A DNA stretch of 64,000 nt from Berberis thunbergii. Taxonomy: Eukaryota > Streptophyta > Magnoliopsida > Ranunculales > Berberidaceae. The position numbers and the translations under genes are program-made. The notes below the pieces were generated by a model, which saw only the letters and a program-made list of their open reading frames with translations, ran no database searches and was not told the origin of the DNA. Shown in pieces: positions 1 through 11,123 of the stretch. Every line of letters starts with the position of its first letter. Position 1 is the first letter of the stretch. The stretch lies in assembly GCA_003290165.1 (NCBI GenBank), contig QNQO01000461.1, positions 496,001-560,000 on the forward strand, written 5' to 3'.

Positions 1-693
1 TCATGAAGTATCGTTCCTTGCTTTGCATTTGATAGGTGATGGTAGAAAAACAAGGTTTTGGGAAGATCCTTGACACCCATATTGGTTGTTGAACAAGAAG
101 TTTCCGCAACAACATAACTCTGTTTTGCACATGCAAGCAATGTGAGTAACGTGATCAGGCAAGGCACATGGGCTGACCACCTTTTTTGCTAAAGCAAGGA
201 GGGCTTGGAGGACCCCCAAACCTTTATATTAAATAAATAAATAAATAAATAAGTGATGAACAAAGTGGTTTGGGCACCATCAGTTTTGGGTCGGTATTGT
301 TAGTAGGACACATATAATGCTACTGGACATGAGAATCCCACTCTTGAATGGCAAAAGTTGGTCAGGTGTTCACTTAAAATTCCCCACCATTCGTTCATCG
401 CATGGTTTGCTACCTGTGTTCGAGAGAGGAGGATGAAGAACATTTGTTCTTTGTGTGCACCTACTCCAAATTTGTTTGATTCGGGCACAACATCCTACCT
501 TATGATGAAGAGATAAAATGGTGTAAAGATAAATTCTTGAGCAAGGGTATACAGGGTGCTATCAGAAAATTGTGTTTATGTGCCTTGATTTATCATATTT
601 GGATGGAGTGTACTGCCGTCATGCTAGTGCACAAAATTATTGCTGAAGTCAGAATGAGAATTGAAAAACTACCAGTTTCTATGCAATACAACA
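1..693 (+). mobile_element. LINE (L1-type) fragment, zf-RVT region, segment 1
   Basis: This is decayed 3' coding sequence of a non-LTR retrotransposon. Near position 30 it encodes GDGRKTRFWEDP, the usual lead-in to the reverse-transcriptase zinc-binding (zf-RVT) domain. Around 378-475 it reads IPHHSFIAWFA and then, after a frameshift, CYLCSREEDEEHLFFVCTY, the zf-RVT cysteine motif. Positions 537-680 continue with LCLCALIYHIWMEC, typical of the region before the RNase H domain. Stops and frameshifts show it is dead. The reading resumes after the copia element at 3999, so this is the left part of an interrupted LINE. Its 5' end lies outside the window. Confidence 0.75.
229..252. repeat. (AAAT)n microsatellite
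   Basis: About six AAAT units sit inside the LINE fragment. It is an ordinary plant microsatellite. Confidence 0.85.
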
Positions 694-698
694 ATGAA
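694..698. repeat. Target-site duplication ATGAA, left copy
   Basis: ATGAA directly precedes the left LTR and recurs at 3994-3998 just after the right LTR. This fits the 5-bp duplication made by Ty1/copia integrases. Confidence 0.75.
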
Positions 699-1550
699 AG
701 TTGCGCCTCGCGAAAGCGCAACAGAGCGGAACACAATTGATAATTTCAATAGAAAGTAATAAATCCAAACTATAATCAAGGCAATGTAAAACAAATGAAA
801 ATTAAATAAAATGCGTACCACACAAGCGATTTAACATGATTCGGCAAGTTTGCCTACGTCTATGAGCAAAGAGAATAACTTCACTAGTGAGATCAAATAA
901 TACAAATGGAGAGAGCTATACAACGTTAGAAACGTTAAACCCCCCACGTGTCTAAATGACACCATAGATATACACGGAGTGCGTGTATCTCTCAAACACA
1001 AAAACTTTATTTTCACACTTCTCTCTCACATATTACAAAAAAGGTTTTTGAACCTAACACTCACAGAAAATTTGCTAATGAAGGAGATTATTCAAAACAA
1101 GAAACCTTGATCCCTTTGATAGACAAAAGAGGTTGTGGGTGTGGGGCAGTGATTGATTCCTTCACCCTCCACCACTTTCTTCACCCTTCCACAATCTTTT
1201 TCACTTCTTCACTATCGAGCCCTGATTTAGTTGAAACATTTAGTCAACAAGTGTGGCTTGAACAATTTGATCCAAGTTGTTGCTAGCTAATTTGAAATTT
1301 CCAAACTCTATTTTCTGTTGTCGACAAGCCGTAATCCGGTAGATCTAAGAAGGTACGTCTTTGTTTTACTGTTTCTCCATCCGTTCTCAACAATTCTTCA
1401 CCTCGGTGAAGATTTCACAAATATAAGCCGACTGCACAAGCATTATTCGTCTTTGTCATTTACACCCCAAATGGGTTCAATACACACGAAGAATGTTGAT
1501 CAAAATCAAGCAGTGTTGGAACTTGACCCTAGAAACTATATTTGTCAACA
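699..1550 (-). repeat. 3' LTR of the minus-strand copia element
   Basis: About 850 bp repeated in diverged form at 3290-3993. Shared landmarks include the run after TATGAGCAAAGAGAATAAC (near 860), CACGTGTCTAAATGACA and the final TATATTTGTCAACA. It is the complete LTR of the pair. Confidence 0.75.
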
Positions 1551-1613
1551 TATCTGCAAAAAAATTTTGGTGTCAATCTTCTTCAGTAAGATGTCATTTT
1601 TTTCAATGATTTC

Positions 1614-1838
1614 TCACACAAAGTGAAAACCAACATCAATGTGTTTTGTACATGCATGATGAACTTGATTTTTTGCCAAATAAATGACACTCGTACTATC
1701 ACAAAAGACATTTAGATGGTCTTGTGCTACACCCAAGTCATCAAGAAACCCTTGAAGCCGAATTACTTCCTTAACTGCTCCTGTAACCGCCATATACTCA
1801 GCTTTAGTTGTAGACAATGCAACTGTAGACTGTAACAT
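1614..1838 (-). pseudogene. copia RNase H fragment
   Basis: The translation carries the conserved Ty1/copia RNase H run VALSTTKAEYMAVTGAVKE and, downstream, VFCDSTSVIYLAKN and KHIDVGFHFV, normally CDN.SAI.LAKNP and RTKHID...H. It is the C-terminal end of pol in a minus-strand element and lies next to the 3' LTR. It is separated from the upstream RT pieces by frameshifts, so it is not expressed as part of a working polyprotein. Confidence 0.85.
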
Positions 1839-1856
1839 AGATCTCCAACTTACTGG

Positions 1857-2989
1857 TCATTTAGCAAGAGTAAAGACATAACCAGTAGTTGAACGTCGCT
1901 TATCCAGATCTTTTGCATTATCTGAATCCACATAGCCAACACAATGTTGACCATTACTCACATCCTTCTCAAAGAGTAAACCAACATCTACTGTACTTAG
2001 GATGTACCATAGAATCCATTTCACCGCTTGCCAGTGTCTTTTGCCTGGATCATGCATGTACTGACTTACCATACTGATTGCTTCTGAAATGTCGAGCCTT
2101 TTACACACCATCGCATACATTAATCTTCCCACTGCATTTGCATATGGAACTTGAGCCATATATTTTCTTAGTAGTACTAGGAGACATATAAAGTTGAAAG
2201 CTTAAAGTGAGGGGCAAGAGATGTACTAACTAATTTTGTTTTGACGTTTATCCCAAATCGTTGTAACACATTCTTCAAATATGCTTGTTGAGACAAACTC
2301 ACAGTTCCCTTCACCCTATCTCTTTGAATTTCCATGCCAAAGATCTTCTTAGTTTCACCAAGATTTTTAATCTCGAACTGAGTACTCATCTGGCATTTTA
2401 ACTTATCAATCTATCCTAGTTTAGGAAAATTTAAACAAAATTTGTATTGTAGGAATCGGCAACGAGCTGCACCCGGGCTTGATTGCATGAGGCCTCATAC
2501 TTGATTTTGGAGGCTATAAGCATATCATCTACATTAAAAAGGCATATATATAAAGGAACCATCATGAAGCTTTTGAAAGTAAACATAATGATCATAATGG
2601 TTTCGAGTATATTTCTGGCCTAACATAAACTGATCAAATCGCTTGTACAACTATCTTGGAGACTACTTCACCCCATAGAAGGACTTGTTCGGTTTACACA
2701 CACAGTCTTTTTTCTCTGCTACCTTAAACCCACTTGGTCGAGTCATATAGATTTCCTTCTTTGATTCACCATACAAAAACGTAGTTTTCACTTCTAATTC
2801 AACTAGCTCAAGATCAAATTGTGCAACCAAGGCTAGAAAAATTCGAACGGAAGAATGTTTCAAACTAGAAGCATAGCCTTTCGCAACTAACCTTGCCTTG
2901 AAGTTCACGCCATCACTAGGAAATCCTTCTTTCTTTGTGTGTACCCATTTGCATCCAATAAGTTTCTTACCTTTCGGTAAACTATACAA
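1857..2989 (-). pseudogene. copia reverse transcriptase, several broken pieces
   Basis: Three minus-strand segments make up the RT and the connection to RNase H. 2663-2989 encodes GCKWVHTKKEG, KARLVAKGYA and CKPNKSFYGVK, the fingers and palm of copia RT. 2177-2389 encodes FEIKNLGETKKIFGMEIQRD. 1857-2159 encodes PYANAVGRLMYAM, DISEAISMVSQYMHDPG and a GYVDSDNAKDLDKRRSTTGY run. The order is collinear with copia pol, but stops and frameshifts separate the pieces and the YVDD catalytic stretch is not readable. It is non-functional. Confidence 0.85.
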
Positions 2990-3100
2990 TTCTCATGTTC
3001 ATTCTTGTTACAAGATTTCATCTCTTCTTCCATAGCCTTCTTCCACTATTCATATTCAGTACTTTTAATTGTTTCTTTATATGTAGAAGGCACTTCATCC

Positions 3101-3261
3101 TCAACTGCTGGAAATGCATAAGCTACACAGTCACAAAACCTTTGAGGATGTTTTAATTCCTTTTTACCCCACTTGTTGCAACTGTATCAACTGCTGGAAA
3201 TGCATAAGCTACACAGTCACAAAACCTTTGAGGATGTTTTAATTCCTTTTTACCCCACTTG
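3101..3261. repeat. 75-bp tandem duplication in the copia internal region
   Basis: Positions 3101-3175 are repeated at 3187-3261 (offset 86, only 11 bp between copies), apparently identical by eye. The spacer-like string CAACTGTATCAACTG recurs again near 3278, next to the point where the internal region joins the truncated LTR. This looks like a replication-slippage scar beside the deletion. Confidence 0.85.
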
Positions 3262-3289
3262 GAGTTTTGGAACATCATCAACTGTATCA

Positions 3290-3993
3290 ACTGCAAGTTT
3301 TTCTATGTGCATGGGCAAAGATAATAGCTTCACTAGTGATCAAAGAATAAAAATGGAGAGAGCTACACAACATCCGAGACATTAAACCCACACGTGTCTA
3401 AATGACATCATAGATATATGTGGGGTGTGTATATCTCTCAAACATAAAAAACTTTCTCTTTATCACTTCTTTTTTCTCTCTCACAGATTACACAAAAGGG
3501 TTTTTGAAAAACCCTAACACTCATAGAGAAATTGCTAATGAATGAGATGATTCAAAACAAGGGACCTTGAACCCTTTTATAGACGAAAGATGCGGCGGGA
3601 GTGAGGCGGTGGGTGTGAATCGGTGATGGATTCTATCACCTTCCACCACCTTCTCCTCCCTTCCACTATCTTCTTCACTACCCAACCCTGATCCAGCTCA
3701 AACATTCAGTCAACAAGTAAGGCTTCAACAATTTGAGCCAAGATGTTGCTAGATAATTTGAAATTTTCAGCTCCATCTTCTGTTGCCGACAAGTTGTAAT
3801 TCAACAAATATTATAAGGTATGTCTTTGTTCTTATGTTTCTCAATTTGTTTCTCAACAATTCATCTCGGTGAAGATTTCACAAATTTGAGTCGACCACAC
3901 AAGCACTATTTGTCTTTGCCATTTATGCCCCAAAGGAGTTCAACACACAAGAAGGATGTTGGAACTTGACCCCAAAAACTATATTTGTCAACA
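3290..3993 (-). repeat. 5' LTR of the minus-strand copia element, truncated
   Basis: Collinear with 842-1550 of the left LTR. It lacks the first roughly 143 bp as counted from the left LTR, so the LTR edge, primer-binding site and gag leader are missing. It ends at 3993 with ...TTTGTCAACA and is followed by ATGAA. Confidence 0.75.
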
Positions 3994-3998
3994 ATGAA

Positions 3999-4402
3999 GC
4001 CACAAAGGTTGCAGATTGAAGGTGCCTACATGTCGAGTTCACCATTATAGTACCTATCAAGCTTAAATTTTGGCCTCCAGTTTCAGGCTTCACGCTAATA
4101 AACTTGGACTCCTTGGTGCAATAACAGGGAGGGTATGTTTTTTTTTTTTGGAAAAGCGAGCTGGGTTTTTTATAGGATCCCATAACCTATCAACAAGGTG
4201 CAACCTACAGGTCAACACCATAAGAAAGTATGTTGCTATAATACTGGACAACAATGAGAATGTGCTTGCAACTGGGGCAGGGAATGAGTTGTTTGGAAAG
4301 GGCTAGAGCCTACAACCTACAACAAATTGTTATTGCATCTGACAGCAAAATTGTTGCCCCCCTACTTAATTAAAAAAACCACATCCCCATGGACATGCCT
4401 TA
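3999..4402 (+). mobile_element. LINE fragment, RNase H region, segment 2
   Basis: The LINE broken at 693 resumes here. The plus strand reads a degraded RNase H (RVT_3-like) domain: WPPVSGFTLINLDS (normally W.PP..G..K.N.DGS), then DNNENVLATGAGNELFGKG and a run recalling ASDSKIV. Frameshifts separate these pieces. It is interrupted at 4403-4410 by the target duplication of a MITE. Confidence 0.6.
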
Positions 4403-4410
4403 ACCTGGTC

Positions 4411-4841
4411 CAGGGGCGGATCTATCCTTTAGCTAAGGGGATCAGTTGCCCCCCTTATCTTTTTGAAAATTTCACTAAATTACTTATATTTTTTTATATT
4501 GCCCCCCTTTAAAAGTTTAGATTGCCCCTTTATATACAATCTTGACTCCTGACTCGACTAAAAATTAAATTATGGGCTATTTTAAAAGTTTAGGTTGCCC
4601 CCTTTGTATACAATCTCTGCTACCGATATGTTTGTGTTTCAGGGTCCGATATAGCCAGCTGCTACGAAGAGATGGAAGAGGAGATTAATTCAAAGAGAGA
4701 AAGGGAAGAGAAGAGGAGAGAGTTTGCTAAGAGTTAAAAAATAATAATCTTCGTTCGGTTCGGAAAACCAAGTTCAGTGGTAAGTTGGTCTTTTCAAACT
4801 TTTTTTTGCCCCCCTTTGTTTGCAATCCTATCTCCGCCCCT
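4411..4841. mobile_element. hAT-like MITE, family CAGGGGCGGA, copy 1
   Basis: The ends are CAGGGGCGGATCTATCC and, in reverse complement, AGGGGCGGAGATAGG. The flanks ACCTGGTC (4403-4410) and ACTTGATC (4842-4849) match at six of eight positions, as expected for an old 8-bp hAT target duplication. It has no coding capacity. A second copy in the opposite orientation lies at 34563-35077, and the two share long blocks such as CCTTTAAAAGTTTAGATTGC. Confidence 0.8.
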
Positions 4842-5136
4842 ACTTGATCCTAGCAATAACGAAACTACTTAGGAAGTTCAGCCGTACCAAGATTGTTCAT
4901 GTACACAGGGAGATCAATGCAGCAGACCACCTTGCTCGCTTAATGCCAGCTATAATTCATTGAGATCACACCTAGCTCTTTTTAGGAAAGCTTGAAAAAA
5001 TTGTTTTTGATGATGTAACTTACAAAATATATGAAAGGATATAACTGATCTCAGCTATTTATGTAAGGATTGTAGGGTCCGGTTTAAAACCCTCGCTCAT
5101 TTTCAAGAAAAATAATAAAAAAATAAAATAAAAAAA
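4842..5136 (+). mobile_element. LINE fragment, RNase H end and A-rich tail, segment 3
   Basis: Just after the MITE the plus strand encodes KFSRTKIVHVHREINAAAD followed by HLARL. This is the conserved C-terminal RNase H motif of plant LINEs (HV.RE.N..AD.LA). The fragment ends in an A-rich tail (about 5104-5136), which fits a LINE 3' end. With 1-693 and 3999-4402 it makes one LINE split by two later insertions. Confidence 0.72.
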
Positions 5137-5173
5137 ACTCTGAACACAAATAATGTAGGAAGTGAAACTTTTA

Positions 5174-5598
5174 GGGCGTGTTTGGTTAGCCCATTGACCA
5201 TCGTAATGTAATGGTTTGACCATTACAATGTAATGGGTCAAAGGCATTCCTGCATTTGGTATCACATAAAACCATCGTAATGGTCATTCCCATTACAGAT
5301 TTGGTTGTAATGGCCATTCCTACCTCCCCCCTATGAATGGCCATTACCATTCCCATTGTAATGGTCAAAGTTAAATAATGACCATTTTTATCCTCCTCAC
5401 CCTCCCCCATTTTAACTAAGTGAGGGTATTTTTGGAAATAAATTTTACATTACAACCTTATCATTTTAAAAGTATACCAAACATACATATTCCCATTACC
5501 ATTCCCATTACCATTCTCATTTTCATTACCATTACCATTCCTATTACCATTCTCATTCCCATTCCCATTCCCATTCCATCGAGTAACCAAACGAGCCC
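5174..5598. mobile_element. Tourist-like (PIF/Harbinger) MITE
   Basis: The inverted termini GGGCGTGTTTGGTT and AACCAAACGAGCCC are flanked by TTA on both sides (5171-5173 and 5599-5601), the usual PIF/Harbinger signature. Inside, ATTCCCATTACC-like units repeat on both arms (5200-5360 and 5480-5580), which makes the element strongly self-complementary. It has no transposase. Confidence 0.8.
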
Positions 5599-5969
5599 TT
5601 AGTGCCTCTATTTAGCATCACCAAATCTGACAGCATCCGTTTTAATTACAACCATTTCAACAACAGTACAAAGCTAGTAACCACAACCATGATGAAACAA
5701 AATGGTAACAGTTAAAGAGCACAAATTTTGTCGATAGTAAGGAGGGAAACTATATGCATACACAAACAATTTTTGTAAACCCAGTGCCACTAGAATATCT
5801 TGATAAGTTAAGATCATGGGATTCAATTAATGGATGAACTTTCCTAGAAAAATTGCCTCGGAGCCTTTGTTCATTGTTTTGGTATCTTCAGTTTCTGGAC
5901 CACTGATGAGAGAATTTGATGAGTCATGTAGCCAATACTCAATTTCTTGGAAATTTTGCAAAGTACATT

Positions 5970-7065
5970 ATTGCTCCTGATGGTTCCTTAACACTTCAAG
6001 TTCATTCACAACTTCTTCCATTGTGGGTCTCTTTCTCCCAACAAATTTGACATCTCTTTGCAAGTTTAGCAGCAATCAGAAGCTCTTATTTGCCCCCTTC
6101 GCTCTGTACTCGAGTCTCTAGACTTTCAAGTAAGCAATTTTCTTTTACTGATGTCACAAAGTGCATAACTATATATTTCATTTCAAGTGCATAACTATAT
6201 ATTTCTTTTCATCTGACTAACTGATGAAATTGGCTTTTCTCCAGTGAAAAGCTCCATGAGCACCCAAAGCCATAAACATCACTCTTCTCTATAAATCGAC
6301 CAAAAGGAAAGTACTCTGGATCCAAGTACCCAAATGTCGCTTGTACCACTGTAGTTAAATGAAATTTTCGTAGGGCACACCTTGAAATTCTGCAAGTCTA
6401 ATATTCTAGACCTGTAGTTTCATCCAAGAGAATGTTACTAGATTTTATGTCTATGAAAATAGCCGTTGTTGCTGGGGAGTGTAAATAGAAGAGTGCTCCT
6501 GCAACTTCAATAGCAATCTGCAAACGATCTTCCCATGAGATGGATAACTTGTGGTCCTTATCATGAAGGTGATAGGAGAGTCTCCCATTGGAGATAAATT
6601 CATAAACCAACAATGGGAATTCGGTCCCTAAAAGACATCCTAAAAGTCTCATGACATTCTTGTGGTTGACACGAGACAAAATAACTAGCTCATTGATGAA
6701 ATGCCCAATCTGGCTCTCATCAACTTCTTATGATTTCTTGTTGGCTACAAACCTACCATCTGACAATATTCCTTTGTAAACTGCACCCGAGCCTCCCTTC
6801 CCTAGAATTTGACTCTCACTGAAGTTGTCTGTTGCTTTTTGTAAATCTCCCATCACAAATATCTTGATACTTACAATAATGCCTTCACCAGAAAAACTTG
6901 CTGCTGTAACAACAAACCACCATTTCGCTTGAAGAATCTTTGTTTGAGCTTGAGGTGTTTTCTTTTCTTTACTTGTCTATATATCCAATAACCAATTGCA
7001 ACTAAAACAAGTAGAACCACGACTCCGTCAATATCTACACGCATGATGGACTCAAGGTTGTTAAT
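5970..7065 (-). pseudogene. Wall-associated kinase-like pseudogene, transmembrane and kinase exon
   Basis: Read on the minus strand from 7065, the exon encodes a transmembrane helix (DGVVVLLVLVAIGYWIY) and the WAK-specific juxtamembrane run [19 protein letters not shown]. The kinase follows: [22 protein letters not shown] (6750-6840), NHKNVMRLLGC, LLVYEFISNG, WEDRLQIAIEVAGALFYLHS, then [25 protein letters not shown] and a C-terminal RPTMEEVVNELE-type run near 6030. Several frameshifts and stops break it. The catalytic-loop HRD is lost (IFIDIKS where WAKs have IFHRDIKS), and a 26-bp tandem duplication lies at 6161-6204. The family normally signals from the cell wall through pectin or oligogalacturonide sensing. 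This copy cannot make an active kinase. Confidence 0.9.
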
Positions 7066-7815
7066 GATCAAATTCCAAGAAATATGATGGTAGAAAATAT
7101 ATACCATTGAGAGTGAAACACACCACCCAAGGCAATCAGGCAATGAAATTTGGTTTAACTTTTATGACTATTTAAATAAGTAATGTAGTATTAGATGGGA
7201 TAAGAAGCAGCCTTTTCTCATTTACATCTAGGGCATAAAATGGTCTGAATAGGTCCGTATATCCTAATCTATTTTCAGATCGGATACAGAATTAATAGGG
7301 TATATCAAAACCATCTCAGACTGATGTTTTTTTTTCAATTCTAGTATGATTAAAATGTAAATGGTGTGTATATATATTGGTTATAATGAAGTACATGTAT
7401 TGTACGAGTTTCTGTATAAAATAATTAATATGAAAGTTCACACCATATTCGTATTAAAAATTGATATTATACAAAAATGCAGTCAAGCTTTAGATCTTTC
7501 AGATACTGTTCGATAAAAAGGTCATACCATATTTGTACCTGTTTTCTCTTCGCATATAAATTTAGAAAACCATGTCCACCACTTGGGACAGAAATTTTGG
7601 ATAAAGTCTGCACCCTTTTATACTCAATCAAGGACAGCAGGTATCCATTTTAATGAGAAGTAAAACAAGAACAAATTTCGTCCTAATTCAAGCGATCTGT
7701 AAAATGGTCAAGTTCTTTTATGCTTTCTGTTTAAAAATATCTATGTATGCAATTGTCTATCCTATATTTGCATATAGTGTTTTTACTTTTATTTTATACT
7801 TCCAATAAACTTCAG
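7066..7815. other. Gene-free stretch between the WAK kinase exon and the CCT1 exons
   Basis: AT-rich DNA with no reading frame I can assign. The right part should be the CCT1 intron before the first retained exon (acceptor TTCAG at 7811-7815). The left part should be WAK intron. I could not find the junction, nor any terminal inverted repeats or Helitron ends marking it. Confidence 0.5.
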
Positions 7816-8560
7816 ATGCTAGTTGATGATATTGGTGATGTGACAATCACTAACGATGGGGCGACTATACTCAAGATGTTAGAAGTTGAGCATCCAGCTG
7901 GGAAGGTATACAATTTAGTATGATTCTGTTTATTGACGTAGATTATTCTAGTCACTTCCCACTTAAAGCTTCTGTTTGGAGATTATAGGTACTTGTGGAT
8001 TTGGCTGAGCTACAAGATCGAGAAGTTGGAGATGGAACAACTTCTGTTGTCATTCTAGCTGCGGAGTTACTTAAGGTAACATCGTGCACGAGTCTTGTAT
8101 GTTCTTATATAGATCTAGGTTTTTTCAAGGTGTTTGGAAAGTTCTGATTCTAATTCCGGTCGATGAATGGTTACCCATGTAGTCTTTACTCTAAATTTTG
8201 CAGAAAGCAAATGATCTCGTGAGAAATAAGATTCACCCGACCTCCATAATCAGTGGATTCAGAGGAAGCTGTTATCTTCATTTATATATAGATTTGTCCG
8301 TTTAAAGCATGCTAGGCACAGTTGATGATGACTGGCTTTACCTTGATGTTAATATGTGCTTAAACATTAGTTTCATTTTGACAGCTGGCTATGAGAGAGT
8401 CATGTAAATATGTTGAAGAGAAACTGGCTGTGAAGGTATGAATGTTGTAGAGGGTTAGGTCTTTTACACATTTGTGTCTATGAATTTGATCTATCTGGCT
8501 TCATGCTCCACACATCAGATATTGTATGTTGCTTTCCATAACGTTATCTCCTCGGACTTA

Positions 8561-8696
8561 GGGGGTGTTGTTTGCATCATTTATAAGTGGCTTACCAGTT
8601 GGGACTTATAAGTGGCTACAAGTGTAAGCCCTGGTTCTAGAAATCAAGCCACTGATAGCCGTCAAAGACTTACAAGTGCTAGTAAACAAACATAGT
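8561..8696. mobile_element. Possible small hAT-like MITE in a CCT1 intron
   Basis: The left end GGGGGTGTTGTTTGCATC and the right end (reverse complement CTATGTTTGTTTACTAGC) are imperfect inverted repeats, with inner ATAAGTGGC/ACTTGTAAG repeats. No clear target duplication was found. Confidence 0.4.
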
Positions 8697-9149
8697 TTTA
8701 ATGTGGCGCTTATATGTGGTGGACACAAAAACTGTGTAGACTATATAGTGAAGTCTACAAATATACATTTTAAAGTTGAACCCCAAGATGAGGATATAGA
8801 ATAAAATGCCAAGGAGGAAACAAATTTTAGCTATTGATGTGCATGATTCTTCATTTACAACCTAATGTTACACAGATGTCTTGAAGAACCATTTAAAGAA
8901 ATGAGTCTTTAACATTTGCTTGCAATCCTTTTTCTTAATATACATTTAAAATTTTTATCAGTAAAATAGCAGGCAATTGTCTTAACAAGGACTGAATGAG
9001 ACACTCGCAAAAGATAAAAGCTAATTACCTCATCAGCTTATGGATAAGGACACTGTAAAACACAATCTTAAGATGTAACTTATTTAACACTCCCAATTGA
9101 TTCCCCACAGGCATACAAGTATTTTAATGTTGTTTGTAATAGTATCTCT

Positions 9150-9300
9150 CAATTTGTGTTTGTTTTGAAAGATGTGTTTTGGAAAAATACCTTTGAATTC
9201 GAAGGGGATTGAGTATGTTTTTGGTGATGGGAGTAAAATCAAGTTTTGGCATAAGAAGTGGCATGACACCAGTGAGAGTAATAGATCTTAAGTTGGTGCC
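9150..9300 (+). mobile_element. LINE fragment in a CCT1 intron
   Basis: The plus strand encodes IEYVFGDGSKIKFWHKKWHD, the conserved segment just before the zf-RVT domain of plant LINEs, followed by a stop. The extent beyond this block is uncertain. It may reach about 9560. Confidence 0.6.
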
Positions 9301-11123
9301 GATGGAGCTAGTTCACTATATCGGATGGATAATCAACATAAGAAAATGGTTGGGAATGTTGTAGGGGGTTGACAATGGTCTGTCTAGTCTAAGTATATAT
9401 GGTAGTTGATGGAAGAGAGTTATGTTGGGGTTCAACAAGATTGGTGGGAAGGTTTAAGCCAGAAGAGGGTTCTATGGAGGATAGTTGTAACATGAGCGCA
9501 ACAAGATTGTTTGGAAGTTGGGGAGAAGGATCATAGTAATGCTGTTCCGACAGCTGTAGAGTTTTGGTAGATTTAGGCCTTATTGCTTTTGCTAAAAATT
9601 TGGACCTTAAGGCTGAATTCCCTTCAGTCAGATGGACTCGACAATTGAGATTGTTTGTTTTGACACCAAAATAAGAGCTGAATGGGTCTAACTCGGTAAG
9701 AAACAAATAGCTCCAAGTTGGAGCTACTGCCTAAACACTTTGAATTATTTTTGAGTTTAGGACTATTATCAATTAGGGGCCTTAGAGCAAATAAACTTTG
9801 GGTAGAAAACTATAAGAAAATGACATATCTTCCTTAGTTCCTTAACATATCAAATTCTCTTGCTGCTCGGAAATGGATGTGACAATCAACAATTAATACT
9901 TAGATTCTGGAAAATTAAGCCCATAGCTGAGGACCAGAAGATAATGTTATAAATTGATTAATCAATTCTCCAACCAAGCCACACTTAAAACAATCATTTT
10001 CATACCTGTCCTGCATTTTGACTTTTAGAGCTAGGAGTTTTTCGTGAGTACACCAATTGTATACAACTTTTGGTGATACACACGGAATCTGAGTAAAATT
10101 TTATAATATTGTCAGCGTTTTCAATGATTCTCTACCAAAATATTTTTTTTGTCGATTATTCTTTAATTTTGCATACATTGTATGATATTGGTCCCATTGT
10201 TCTCTTATTCTGTTGAAGTGGTTTACCATGTTTCCTTGCTTATAGGGACAATTTTGTTTCAGGTTGAGAAGCTTGGAAAAGATTCTCTTGTTAATTGTGC
10301 TAAAACAAACATGTCGTCAAAGTTGATTGCTTCTGACAGCGACTTCTTTGCATTTTTGGTAATCTAACCGTCTGATGAACTGTTTGATTTTTGTTTGTTG
10401 CTTATGAGAGTTTGTTAAGGACTCTGCAGAAGATTGATAATGTTTGTGCTTAAAATATTTGTGCTCCTATCTATGGAAATCATAGCAATACCGTGTCTCC
10501 CACAAAATGGAAAACAAGATGTTATGGACTTAGCAGGTTAGAGCAAAACAAAATGGAAGATATAAGTGAAAAGATATTAAGTCATTCAAATTATTTGAAC
10601 TTTGTTGAATGGACAAATCAAATCTGCTATCTAGTTCTATCAGTTACACACTGAGCTATCAGTATTTGTTTGTTTGAGCCATTCATGCTGCAATATAATG
10701 ATATGGAATATGTATAATGACATGTAGTTTACGATTTTATTGCTTGTATGGTTCATATACTGCCGCAATTTGCTTTTGTGATTGTCAATTGTACGCGAAC
10801 TGAAAACAGTTTTGTGACTCACTGGTTCAGGCATCAATTTGTAGCGATCCCCATGTGATTCACTTGAAACCAGTGTGATTAAGGCACACCCAGAAGCAAT
10901 ACCATTTTTGTGCCTTACGCACAAGGTGTGGCATGTGCCTAACATACATTAGGTGCATTCCAATTAATTGCTATATAGATAAACTATCAAAAGTCATTTT
11001 AACAATCCTGAGTTTGTCAATAATTGAATACTTAAATAATAGTGCACAACATTAACTAACAAAGTTTATACATGCAAATTCATCAATCGTGAAAGCATAA
11101 ATTTGTTATGAATAATTTTATTA

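Larger units (their letters stand above)
699..3993 (-). mobile_element. Ty1/copia element, internally deleted, inserted in a LINE
   Basis: The element runs on the minus strand. It is bounded by related LTRs (699-1550 and a truncated copy 3290-3993) and by an ATGAA target duplication. Only reverse transcriptase and RNase H remain. Gag, protease, integrase, the primer-binding site and about 140 bp of the 5' LTR are gone, apparently in one deletion ending near 3290. The outer end at 3993 reads TGTTGACAAATATAG on the minus strand, a normal LTR start. The other end has AGTTG in place of TGTTG on the plus strand, probably one mutation. The LTRs differ at many sites, so this insertion is older than the other copia at 40.3 kb. 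Confidence 0.82.

Noticed and set aside
5420..5602. Isoleucine/threonine/proline repeat frame as a peptide
   Set aside because: It is the translation of the ATTCCC repeat inside the Tourist MITE.
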